Below, in pieces: positions 51,419 to 58,767 of a stretch of DNA of 58,767 nt (positions are counted from its first letter, which is position 1; the number at the start of each line of letters is the position of its first letter). This stretch comes from Oscillospiraceae bacterium (GTDB lineage: Bacteria > Bacillota > Clostridia > Oscillospirales > Ruminococcaceae). The position numbers were made by a program, and so were the translations under genes. The stretch covers positions 1-58,767 of the forward strand of contig JAFSFT010000010.1 in assembly GCA_017435045.1 (NCBI GenBank). The letters run 5' to 3'. The notes below the pieces were generated by a model. That model searched no databases. It saw only the letters and a list, made by a program, of their open reading frames with translations, and was not told where the DNA came from.

Positions 51419-51605
51419 TAGAAATTTCTCATAGTATGTGTGCAAATTGCACAAAAGTGTAGCAGCAAAGATGTTGATTTTATCCAAATTGTAAAGCTGG
51501 TAAAATAAACAAAAATTTTTTAAAAAGTTGTTGACCATACCGGACTTGAATTAATGCGTAATAACACTAATATATTTAATGGAATGTTAAATAGAACCGC
51601 ATCAC

Positions 51606-51634
51606 TTGACACTTTTTTAACTTTGTGCTATGTT
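51606..51634 (+). promoter_or_regulatory. Promoter of the aminotransferase operon
   Basis: TTGACA at 51606-51611, 17-base spacer, TATGTT at 51629-51634; predicted start near 51641. Confidence 0.8.
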
Positions 51635-51655
51635 ATTCTTAATTTAATATTGCTT

Positions 51656-51755
51656 TCTTCACCACCGGGTGGGGACCAAAAGGCATTCAGAGCGTTTCCG
51701 TAGGTACGGCGTATTTTACGTTATAAGGAAAGGCTCTGAGTGCCTTTTACTTTTA
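51656..51755 (+). ncRNA. Candidate riboswitch with intrinsic terminator, leader of the aminotransferase operon
   Basis: A short GC-rich hairpin CCAC/GTGG (51662-51672) is followed by the single-stranded GGGACC (51672-51677). Then a long stem: AAAAGGCATTCAGAGC (51678-51693) pairs with GCTCTGAGTGCCTTTT (51733-51748), with one G-U, and a T-rich tail up to the ribosome site AAGGAGG. Its apical part contains TTTCC/GGAAA, CCGTA-GG-TACGG and CGTA/TACG, i.e. an elaborate, conserved-looking loop rather than a plain terminator loop. A small hairpin in front of a terminator whose loop can contact it is the layout described for the mepA/guanidine-IV class. I cannot confirm identity without a covariance model. 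Confidence 0.65.
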
Positions 51756-51768
51756 AGGAGGAAAACTC

Positions 51769-52902
51769 ATGAAAATCAAACCTTTTGCAGTGGAAGAATG
51801 GATGAACGAATGGGAGGTCGGTGCAAAATACAACATTGCTGAAACTTGTGTGGATTCCGTTTCTCTTAAACAGCTTTTGCAGCTTTGCGGCGAGGACGAA
51901 GCTGTCTTTGTCGATATGCTGCTTTCCAGACGCCTTTCCTATGGCGATATAACAGGTATGCCGAAGTTCAAAGAGGGGGTAAGCAGACTTTATAAAACCA
52001 TCACTCCTGATGAAATTGTGCCTACCCACGGTGCAGCAGGGGCAAACCATCACGTGTTTATGTCCCTTATCTCTGCAGGCGACCACATCATAAGTATTAT
52101 GCCTACCTATCAGCAACTCTACTCCATACCGGAAGCTATGGGTGCAAAGGTGGACATTTTGCAGCTTAAAAAGGAAAACAGCTATCTGCTGGATATAAAC
52201 GAGCTCAAAAGCCTTGTTACACCGCAGACAAAGATGATCTGTGTAAACAACCCAAACAACCCGACGGGTGCACTTATGAGCAGGGAAATGCTGCTGGAAA
52301 TTGTGGATGTGGCAAAAAGTGTTGGTGCATGGGTACTGTGCGACGAGGTTTACCGCCATCTGACCCAGACAGATGTATGGTGCGAATCCATAGTTGATTT
52401 GTATGACAAAGGCATCTCTGTAAGCAGTATGTCCAAGGTGTTCTCCCTTGCGGGTATACGCCTTGGCTGGATTGCAACCCACGACAAAGCTGCTGTGACG
52501 GCAATGCTGTCCCACCGCGACTACAACCTTATCAGCTGCGGTATGCTTGACGAAACAATTGCGGCACTTGCCCTCAGCCACAGCGACAAACTGCTGGCAA
52601 GAAACAGAGCAATTGTGCGCGAAAACCTTGCGGCAGTGGACAGATGGGTTGGCGAAGAAAGCCACGTAAGCTATGTAAAGCCAATGGCGGGCACAACTGC
52701 ACTTATACATTATGACCTTGATATTCCGTCCTATGACCTTTGTGTGGATATGTACAAAAAAACAGGCGCATTTGTAACTCCGGGGGACTGCTTTGAAGAA
52801 GAACACTGCTTCCGTCTTGGATATGCCTGCGACAGCGAAACACTCAGAAACGGTCTTGCGGCAATCAGCGAATATTTTGAACTGGTGACAAAGGGAGAAT
52901 AG
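51769..52902 (+). CDS. Class I/II aminotransferase (capreomycidine-synthase-like)
   Basis: 377 residues, fold-type I PLP enzyme. PTHGAAGANHHVFMSL, NNPNNPTGALM, VLCDEVYR and the PLP lysine in SVSSMSKVFSLAGIRLGW are clear. The N-terminal AVEEWMNEWEVGAKYNIAET and THGAxGAN differ from ordinary aspartate transaminases and match the subgroup that includes capreomycidine synthase (VioD), which acts on hydroxyarginine. First gene of a three-gene operon with an ornithine cyclodeaminase-like and an ArgH-like protein behind a riboswitch-like leader, so a guanidino- or arginine-related substrate is suspected. Confidence 0.9.
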   Translation: MKIKPFAVEEWMNEWEVGAKYNIAETCVDSVSLKQLLQLCGEDEAVFVDMLLSRRLSYGDITGMPKFKEGVSRLYKTITPDEIVPTHGAAGANHHVFMSLISAGDHIISIMPTYQQLYSIPEAMGAKVDILQLKKENSYLLDINELKSLVTPQTKMICVNNPNNPTGALMSREMLLEIVDVAKSVGAWVLCDEVYRHLTQTDVWCESIVDLYDKGISVSSMSKVFSLAGIRLGWIATHDKAAVTAMLSHRDYNLISCGMLDETIAALALSHSDKLLARNRAIVRENLAAVDRWVGEESHVSYVKPMAGTTALIHYDLDIPSYDLCVDMYKKTGAFVTPGDCFEEEHCFRLGYACDSETLRNGLAAISEYFELVTKGE

Positions 52903-52904
52903 TT

Positions 52905-53921
52905 ATGGCAAAGATAAGAGTACTTAATAAGGAAGATATAAAAAAGGTGTTTACACTTGCCGACGCATTAAAGGCGGTGGAACAGGCATACAGCGAAAAG
53001 AACTCGGGCACGGGGGAAATCTGGCCTATGGTTTTCCACGAATTTGAACCCGGCAAGGCTGACCTTGACATCAAATCGGGCAATCTTAACGGCAAGGGTA
53101 TTTTCGGCTTCAAGCTGGTAAGCTGGCACATTGAAAACCGCACAAAAAATCTGCCAACACTACACGGCACAACAATGGTGTTTGATATTGCCAACGGCCA
53201 GCCAAAGGCACTGCTCAATGCAGGGCCAATCACCGACTACCGCACAGGGGCAGCAGGGGCAATAGGTGTAAAATATCTTGCAGACAAGGACGCAAAAAAT
53301 TTGCTTATGGTGGGCTGCGGTGCCCTTGCACCGTATCTTGTTGCGGCAACACTGCTGGTAAAGCCTGATGTGGAAAAGGTTGTTCTTGCAAATCCGCATA
53401 ATCCGTCTGCAGCGGAAGAACGTCTTGGCAGCATAGCAGAAAAGGTGGAAAAACTGCTTAAAGAATCCGGAGCACAGCTCAACTGCACAATCACAGCAGA
53501 AGAAGATATCGAAACAGCGGTCAGAAACAGCAATATTATCCTTACGGCAACACCGTCACGTCAGCCTATGATAAAAGCGGAGTGGGTGCAGAAAGGCACA
53601 CATATCAGCTGTGTGGGTGCAGACCTCAAGGGTAAGCAGGAGATTGACGGAGCAATATTTGCATCGGCAAGAGCCTTTGCCGACGATACCATACAGAGCT
53701 TTGATGTGGGCGAATGTGAAATCCCGCACATTGAGGGTGTGCTCGCAGATCACTGTGGTGAAATCGGTGAGGTTATAAACGGCACAGTGGCAGGCAGGAC
53801 CTCTGCGGAAGACATCACAGTGTTCGACTCCACAGGTATCGCTCTGCAGGACCTTGCTTCAGCGGCGCAGATACTGGAGGCGGCAGAAGAAAATAATATC
53901 GGCACAGTTGTAGAACTGTAA
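52905..53921 (+). CDS. Ornithine cyclodeaminase/mu-crystallin-family NAD(P) enzyme
   Basis: 338 residues, starting two bases after the aminotransferase. Visible: GPITDYRTGAAGAIGVKYLA and the nucleotide-binding LLMVGCGALAPYLV, followed by ILTATPSRQPMI and HISCVGADLKGKQEID. Family members convert ornithine to proline, or reduce imines and oxidise amino acids (alanine dehydrogenase, NAD-dependent opine-like enzymes). Substrate cannot be told from sequence. Its tight linkage with ArgH-like and aminotransferase genes suggests consecutive steps. Confidence 0.92.
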   Translation: MAKIRVLNKEDIKKVFTLADALKAVEQAYSEKNSGTGEIWPMVFHEFEPGKADLDIKSGNLNGKGIFGFKLVSWHIENRTKNLPTLHGTTMVFDIANGQPKALLNAGPITDYRTGAAGAIGVKYLADKDAKNLLMVGCGALAPYLVAATLLVKPDVEKVVLANPHNPSAAEERLGSIAEKVEKLLKESGAQLNCTITAEEDIETAVRNSNIILTATPSRQPMIKAEWVQKGTHISCVGADLKGKQEIDGAIFASARAFADDTIQSFDVGECEIPHIEGVLADHCGEIGEVINGTVAGRTSAEDITVFDSTGIALQDLASAAQILEAAEENNIGTVVEL

Positions 53922-53966
53922 AATCAGCATATACAATCAGAAAAAGCGAAATAAGGAGAATACACA

Positions 53967-55376
53967 ATGGCAAGCTTATGGAGCGGAAGATTTGAAAAGG
54001 ATATGGATGACATCGTAAAGGAATTCAATGCGTCCATACATTTTGATAAAAGAATGTACAATGAGGATATAGACGGCAGCATTGCTCACGTTACAATGCT
54101 GGCAAAGCAGAAGATTGTATCCGAAGAAGACAAAGAAAAAATTATAAGCGGACTTGAAGAAATCCGCAGAGACATTGCAGAGGGCAAAATTATTTTTACC
54201 ACCGAGGATGAGGATATCCACATGGGTGTGGAAAAACGTCTGATTGAGCGCATCGGCGACGTGGGCAAAAAACTGCACACCGCACGCAGCCGCAATGACC
54301 AGTGTCAGACCGATACAAGGCTGTATCTGCGCAGGGAGATGCGGGAAATTCTCGGGATGCTTTGTGAATTCGAGAGGATTATCCTGCGCAAGGCGGAGAA
54401 ATATGCAGACACAATAACTGTGGGCTTCACCCATCTGCAGCACGCACAGCCTGTAACCCTGGGCTTTATGTTTATGGCATATTTCCAGATGTTTAAAAGA
54501 GATATGGAGCGGTTGCAGGATGCCCTTGAAAGAATGAATGTAAACCCTCTTGGTGCCTGTGCAATGGCAGGCACAACACTGCCGACCGACCGCCACTACA
54601 CAAGCGAATTGCTTGGGTTTAAAGCCCCTTGTGAAAATGCAATGGACGTGGTGGGGGACAGAGATTATACAATCGAGTTTTTAAGCGTGGCATCAATGTC
54701 CATGATGCATATTTCCCGCTGGGCAGAGGAATTTACCTGGTGGAACTCAACAGAGTTTTCCTACATAGCAATCGACGACAGCTACTGTACAGGCAGCAGC
54801 ATTATGCCGCAGAAGAAAAATCCTGACATTGCGGAGCTTCTCCGTGGAAAGGTCGGCCGTGTGTACGGACATCTTATGCAGATGCTCACGGTGATGAAAG
54901 GCACGCCTTTGTCCTTCAACAAGGATTTTCAGGAGGATAAGGAAAGCCTGTTTGATGCCATTGACACCTGGAAAGCCAGCATAAAAATATTTGCAAAGAT
55001 GCTGGATAAAACCGAGTTCCGTATGGACATGATAGAAGCACAGCTTGACAAGGGTTTTCTCAATGCCACCGACATTGCCGAACATTTTGTAATGCAGGGC
55101 ATACCGTTCAGGGAAGCCCACTCCATAGTAGGCAGAATGGTAAAGCTGTGCGAAAAGAAAAACTGCGGCTTTGAACAGCTGACCGATGAGGACCTGCATG
55201 GTATTGACGCAAGAATTACAGTGCAGTCTCTTGGAGATATCAGCATAAAAGGGTGTGTGGAAGCACGCAAATCCTACGGCGGCACAGCACCTTGCGAAGT
55301 GTTAAGACAGATAGAAGCAGGCAGAACCTGGCTGTCTGGTTATACAAAGACAACATCCGAAAGTATCAATGTATAA
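53967..55376 (+). CDS. argH: Argininosuccinate lyase-like protein
   Basis: 469 residues, fumarase/aspartase superfamily. HTARSRNDQCQTDTRLYLR, GFTHLQHAQPVTLGFM and the signature GSSIMPQKKNPD are all present, and the C-terminal KSYGGTAPCEVLR is as in true ArgH. ArgH splits argininosuccinate into arginine and fumarate. No argG, argF or other arginine gene is near, and the gene is third in an operon with a PLP aminotransferase and an ornithine cyclodeaminase homologue. It could be a genuine ArgH or a lyase for a related guanidino-succinate type compound. Ribosome site AAGGAG. Confidence 0.9.
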   Translation: MASLWSGRFEKDMDDIVKEFNASIHFDKRMYNEDIDGSIAHVTMLAKQKIVSEEDKEKIISGLEEIRRDIAEGKIIFTTEDEDIHMGVEKRLIERIGDVGKKLHTARSRNDQCQTDTRLYLRREMREILGMLCEFERIILRKAEKYADTITVGFTHLQHAQPVTLGFMFMAYFQMFKRDMERLQDALERMNVNPLGACAMAGTTLPTDRHYTSELLGFKAPCENAMDVVGDRDYTIEFLSVASMSMMHISRWAEEFTWWNSTEFSYIAIDDSYCTGSSIMPQKKNPDIAELLRGKVGRVYGHLMQMLTVMKGTPLSFNKDFQEDKESLFDAIDTWKASIKIFAKMLDKTEFRMDMIEAQLDKGFLNATDIAEHFVMQGIPFREAHSIVGRMVKLCEKKNCGFEQLTDEDLHGIDARITVQSLGDISIKGCVEARKSYGGTAPCEVLRQIEAGRTWLSGYTKTTSESINV

Positions 55377-55564
55377 TGTTTTATATTTAGTGTATAATTA
55401 TCTCTGAAATAATTGTAATTTATCAAAAGCAGAAAGCTTGATCCTGATTGTAAAAGAGGGGAACCGGTAAATACTTTTAAAAAACATAGGAAGCAGACAT
55501 TTGCTTTTAAAAAACTATGTTTACGAGAATAAATATATTAGAGGTTTGGATTGTAACACAGTAA

Positions 55565-55933
55565 TTTGGAACTGTTGGTGATGTTGCTCACAATATCGAC
55601 CGTCGTTTGAGAGAAATAGACTTTGGCATTTTTGAGATGAAGAGTTATAATGAGTTAAAGGATACTGCCGAATATCAGCAGTGGCTGAATGGCGACAACT
55701 ATACCAACGTTGCTCCAAAAGGCGAAAGCGGGTCACAGATGGAAAAACGGGTGCTTGCGGCGTTAAGAGATGTTGCTGCAAGCGATAAAGACACTGTGAT
55801 TATCACCCACGGCGGTGTTATTGCCACAATAATGGCAAACTTATTTAATAACGAAAACAAAAACAGATATCAGTGGCAGCCAAAGTGCGGACACGGATAT
55901 CTGTTAGAAAATGATAAATATTATATTCTGTAA
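55565..55933 (+). pseudogene. Histidine phosphatase, 5'-truncated
   Basis: The frame opens after a TAA at 55562-55564 and reads HNIDRRLREIDFGIFEMKSY and later VIITHGGVIATIMANLF, the second half of a phosphoglycerate-mutase-like phosphatase. The N-terminal RHG motif with the catalytic histidine is missing, and no start with a ribosome site exists except a TTG inside the remnant. From 55377 to 55564 nothing else is recognisable. Confidence 0.75.
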
Positions 55934-55936
55934 ACT

Positions 55937-56908
55937 ATGAAATTTTTAACCAACCTTATCGCAAATAAAGACTGTCTCGGTGACTATTGCGACAGAGAAA
56001 AACTGAATAATTTTTTGGAAGAAACTAATCTTGACGGCTTTGAAGTTATCTGTGCGGGAGACTATCCGCAGGAAATAGACAGCAGCAGGGTTATTGGCCT
56101 GCACCTGCCGTTTTTTAATGCCTGGATGGACTTGTACAAGGGAGATTTTGCTGCCCTTGATGAAGAATACGGCGGCAGAGATGTATGGCAGCAGTTTTAC
56201 GGCGGCGACAGCTTTGATGCTGTATACAGCCAGATTGAAAATCAGCTGGATTTTGCACAGCAGCTTGGTGCAAAGTATGTTGTAATGCACGTTGTGGAAA
56301 TCGGCACAACCGAGACACTTACAGGGCAGTTTAAATACTCTCACAAAGAGGTTATTGATGCTTTGTGTGATGTGGCAAACAGACTGTTCAAAGACAAAAA
56401 CTACACCTTTGCACTTCTGCTTGAAAATCTGTGGTGGCAGGGCTTTGATTTTACAGACCCGCAGCTTACAAAATATATGCTTGATAATATTGAGTATAAA
56501 AACAAAGGCATAATGCTGGATATCGGCCATCTTATGCACACAAATAAAGATTTGCAAAGCTGGGAAGATGGGGCGAAATATATCCACAAAATGCTGGATA
56601 AACACAGTAACCTGCTTTGCTATGTAAAGGGTGTGCATCTCCACGGCACACTCGAAGGCGCTTTTGCAAAAGAGTTCTACAAAAATGGTGTGGATATAAA
56701 GGAAGACTTCTGGCAGCGCTTTGCCCAGGCTTACGACTATGTGATGAAAGTTGATGTTCACAGACCGTTTGCCCACAAAAGCATCAGAGGGATAATTGAC
56801 AAAATCAGCCCTGATTATGTGGTGTATGAGTTCAGCGACAAATCAATGAGTGATAAAGAAAATTCTATCAGAGAACAGAATAATTATATGGAAAGATTGT
56901 GCCGTTGA
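55937..56908 (+). CDS. Sugar phosphate isomerase/epimerase-like TIM-barrel protein
   Basis: 323 residues, AP-endonuclease-2/xylose-isomerase-like barrel. VIGLHLPFFN, VVMHVVEIG, LLLENLWWQGFDF, MLDIGHLMH and VKGVHLHGT hold the expected His, Glu and Asp metal ligands along the barrel strands. The start, three bases after the phosphatase remnant, lacks a strong ribosome site. Role unknown. Followed by a hairpin at 56933. Confidence 0.85.
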   Translation: MKFLTNLIANKDCLGDYCDREKLNNFLEETNLDGFEVICAGDYPQEIDSSRVIGLHLPFFNAWMDLYKGDFAALDEEYGGRDVWQQFYGGDSFDAVYSQIENQLDFAQQLGAKYVVMHVVEIGTTETLTGQFKYSHKEVIDALCDVANRLFKDKNYTFALLLENLWWQGFDFTDPQLTKYMLDNIEYKNKGIMLDIGHLMHTNKDLQSWEDGAKYIHKMLDKHSNLLCYVKGVHLHGTLEGAFAKEFYKNGVDIKEDFWQRFAQAYDYVMKVDVHRPFAHKSIRGIIDKISPDYVVYEFSDKSMSDKENSIREQNNYMERLCR

Positions 56909-56932
56909 GTATAATGAAAGATGAAATATAAA

Positions 56933-56963
56933 AAGCCTTACAAAGTAAAACTCTGTAAGGCTG
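56933..56963 (+). terminator. Hairpin terminator after the TIM-barrel gene
   Basis: AGCCTTACA pairs with TGTAAGGCT; little T-run. Confidence 0.7.
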
Positions 56964-57239
56964 AAAACAATTAAATTTAAGCACAGGAGCAATAGACTTT
57001 AAATCTGTATCGTATCCGGAATTGTATCGTATAATCACTGAAGTTACTGAGAAAGTTATTTCAAGCGAAAGTGTTTATCGTAAAATTCGGGATTTTATGA
57101 TTTGTACATAGAATAATTGAAAATCAGAAGAAATCGTCAGAAAATAGAAAATTGCAGCAAAATAATTTAAAATGGTGCAAAAAACTTGAAATTACTCCGA
57201 AAAGTAAATACTATTATGAATATAAAATATAAAACTACA

Positions 57240-57396
57240 GTCAGGTGAATCGTAATAACAAAAGGGCAACAGAGACTTTTGTGTATCCCAGTGATACAGA
57301 GTCAGGAGATATAAAAGTTGCTTTGGCAACCATAACACGTGTATTACCCGTGCTTATTTTGAGCTATTTGTCAGGATAAGTGCGGGTTTTTCTCTA
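57240..57396 (+). promoter_or_regulatory. Attenuator-like leader of the excisionase-like gene
   Basis: ACCCGTGCTTA (about 57349) pairs over 11 positions (two G-U) with TAAGTGCGGGT, followed by TTTTCT. Small stems GTATCCC-type and GTTGC/GCAAC precede it. This resembles transcription attenuators in front of mobile-element genes. Between 56964 and 57240 I see nothing coding. Confidence 0.5.
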
Positions 57397-57435
57397 AAAA
57401 AATAATTAGAATTGCAAAAGAAAGGAAGTGATTTT

Positions 57436-57612
57436 ATGGATAAAATCAGAACAATCAGCGGAGTAGTTGAAGAACTTAAAAAACTTGATCCCGATTGTGC
57501 AATTACTGAAGGTTTTATACGCAATTTGTGTAAAACTAATCAAATAAAATATCACAAATCAGGTAAAAAGTACTTAATCAATATGAAAGATGTGTTTAAA
57601 TATTTTGAATAG
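57436..57612 (+). CDS. Excisionase-like small DNA-binding protein
   Basis: 58 residues with AAAGGAAGTG upstream. ITEGFIRNLCKTNQIKYHKS followed by GKKYLINMKDVFKYFE is the winged-helix layout of excisionase/MerR-like small proteins found in clostridial integrative elements, where they direct excision or gene activation. No integrase is adjacent; the gene stands in a region of remnants, so it is probably a leftover of a mobile element. Confidence 0.75.
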   Translation: MDKIRTISGVVEELKKLDPDCAITEGFIRNLCKTNQIKYHKSGKKYLINMKDVFKYFE

Positions 57613-57720
57613 GTAAATTTAGTGATTTATAGTTACGTGTTGTCTTATGTAAATTTATCATTATCGCTTTGATGAAGTCTTGTATAAGGTTTTTGATACA
57701 ATATATACGGAGATAATTTT

Positions 57721-57785
57721 ATGAAAAAAGTTTAATTTGGGTTTATTTGGTGATAACACTGATAGTATTTTGGGTTACATTATAA
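57721..57785 (+). pseudogene. Possible frameshifted membrane microprotein
   Basis: ATGAAAAAAG with an upstream GGAG soon meets a TAA. One added A in the A-run would open MKKSLIWVYLVITLIVFWVTL, a 21-residue membrane helix ending in TAA at 57783-57785. Either a decayed or a slippage-dependent small gene, or chance; low confidence. Confidence 0.3.
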
Positions 57786-58173
57786 TTTCCAATATATTAT
57801 GCACCGCAATTGTAACTTCATCAGCGGTTACAATTGCATTGTTAACTTCATCAATCTTTACAATATTCACAGTGGCGGTAATGTATTTACCGCCCATTTT
57901 TTTATAGTCGGGGACAAAGTATGTAACCACTGCCTGCGGTCTGGATTTTATATTATCCCTTATCCACATCAGCGTTCGGTTGATGTCGGTTATGGTGTCC
58001 TCGGCAAGTTCAATTTTGCTGTCGGTCAGACGTTCGGTTTCTTTTATCGCCTCGTTGTGTCCTGTCAGTGCAGCAAAAGGAGAAAACTGTGCAGCGCGGT
58101 TTTCCATAGACATTCGCGGGTGCTTTTTTGGTTCGGGATGAGGCAGGTTGATTATGTCGTCGTATTTGCCCAT
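57775..58173 (-). CDS. YolD-like family protein
   Basis: 132 residues. The N-terminal MENRAAQFSPFAALTGHNEA is the YolD signature. YolD-like proteins usually accompany a Y-family polymerase (UvrX/DinB), but none is in the window. The gene is on the minus strand with GGAGCCG upstream; the partner gene could have been upstream and lost, since the neighbour on that side is a broken flavin reductase. Confidence 0.88.
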   Translation of the reverse strand: MGKYDDIINLPHPEPKKHPRMSMENRAAQFSPFAALTGHNEAIKETERLTDSKIELAEDTITDINRTLMWIRDNIKSRPQAVVTYFVPDYKKMGGKYITATVNIVKIDEVNNAIVTADEVTIAVHNILEIIM

Positions 58174-58281
58174 TACGGCTCCTTTTCTTAATAGGTGAGA
58201 ATATCACAGAAATCCGCTTATTTGTATGGTAAAATAAAAACAAATAGTAATAACTATACTTCTGAAACGGAGGATATTCAT

Positions 58282-58767
58282 ATGAAAAAAGTTTTGATGA
58301 TTGTAGGTTCTTTAAGAAAAAACTCCTTTAATATGCAGCTTGCCAGATACGTGGAAGAAATGCTGGCGGAAAAAGCACAGGTTAGTTTTATGGACTATGC
58401 AGAACTTCCGTTTATGAATCAGGATATAGAGTTTCCTGCTCCGGACAGCGTGGCAAAAGCAAGACAGGCGGTTATGGATGCTGATGGCATATTGATTTTC
58501 ACGCCTTAATATAATTATCATATTCCGGGTGTGCTTAAAAATTTATTGGACTGGTTGTCCAGACCACTAGCTCCAAACGACTGGAATCGTGGTTCAGCGG
58601 TAAAAGACAAAGTTGTTACCATTTCTGGAGCAGCGGGAAAAAGCGGCGCATCTGGTGCCCGTAAAAATCTTGGCACACTTCTGGAAATTATGCGAATGAA
58701 GCTGGTGGAAGGTTCAGGGACAGGCATATCTCTTGACGCGGAAGCATTTGCCTCGGGAATACTCAAC
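58282..58767 (+). pseudogene. NADPH-dependent FMN reductase, in-frame TAA, 3' end outside window
   Basis: From ATG 58282 (AACGGAGG upstream) the frame reads KKVLMIVGSLRKNSFNMQLA, DADGILIFTP, then TAA at 58507-58509, then YNYHIPGVLKNLLDWLSRPL and VVTISGAAGKSGASGARKNL to the window end. Relatives have Glu (TPEYNY) at the stop, so GAA to TAA is the simplest change. The rest of the gene is intact. Confidence 0.85.

Noticed and set aside
15240-58509. Stop-codon reassignment to explain three in-frame stops
   Set aside because: TAA, TAG and TGA all end many intact genes in the window, and the interrupted frames are isolated accessory genes.

Overview
The window looks like chromosomal DNA of a strictly anaerobic member of the Clostridia (Firmicutes), probably a gut amino-acid fermenter. 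Reasons: a SCIFF ranthipeptide with its radical-SAM maturase (a clostridial hallmark), near-consensus sigma-A promoters (TTGACA-N17-TATAAT), strong AGGAGG-type ribosome sites, tRNAs with encoded CCA, and many oxygen-sensitive Fe-S enzymes together with superoxide reductase and flavodiiron oxygen defence. I cannot name genus or species from sequence alone.

Layout. 1-4.2 kb: the C-terminal part of a tungsten-type aldehyde ferredoxin oxidoreductase, its MoaD/ThiS-like carrier, and a moeB-moaC-moaA-mogA pterin cofactor operon. 4.4-12.6 kb: a TetR regulator, a sodium/amino-acid symporter behind a structured leader RNA, tRNA-Leu(UAA), desulfoferrodoxin, a MazG-like hydrolase, a sirtuin, azlCD and rmuC. 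12.6-16.0 kb: tRNA-Leu(GAG) and tRNA-Pro, followed by the decayed remnant of a phage/ICE polyvalent protein. 16.1-19.1 kb: SCIFF peptide, its maturase and a PLP decarboxylase. 19.3-27.1 kb: hpt and a purine permease, a flavoprotein, a Crp/Fnr regulator divergent from a flavorubredoxin, a Nim-like protein, a second identical tRNA-Leu(GAG) and a Ca/Na antiporter. 27.2-37.7 kb: surface lipoproteins, FliB, a thioesterase, a helix-turn-helix/desulfoferrodoxin fusion, an MFS carrier, uracil permease, and a 31-residue membrane microprotein. 37.8-42.1 kb: smpB-ssrA, then an amidohydrolase/symporter operon on the minus strand. 42.3-44.5 kb: a two-gene G3E-type metal module with a long histidine repeat array and a P-loop/DUF1980-like fusion. 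44.9-50 kb: iorA-iorB-paaK-ACT (aryl-pyruvate to aryl-acetate energy metabolism) and an amidohydrolase. 50-51.4 kb: a CPBP protease gene broken by an amber codon and a nucleotidyltransferase-like gene. 51.6-55.4 kb: an aminotransferase / ornithine cyclodeaminase / argininosuccinate-lyase operon behind a terminator-containing leader that looks like a riboswitch. 55.5-58.8 kb: remnants (truncated histidine phosphatase, FMN reductase with an in-frame stop), a TIM-barrel protein, an excisionase-like gene with an attenuator-like leader, and a YolD-like gene.

The best candidates for something new are (1) the riboswitch-like leader and its three-enzyme operon at 51.6-55.4 kb, which carries an ArgH-type lyase but no other arginine biosynthesis gene; (2) the G3E/His-array and P-loop-DUF1980 pair at 42.2-44.5 kb with a two-hairpin leader; (3) the compact three-way-junction leader upstream of the symporter at 5.4 kb; and (4) the regulator-superoxide reductase fusion at 31.7 kb. 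The region also carries marks of past integration: an identical 25-bp sequence (two tandem 11-mers) lies just downstream of both tRNA-Pro and tmRNA.
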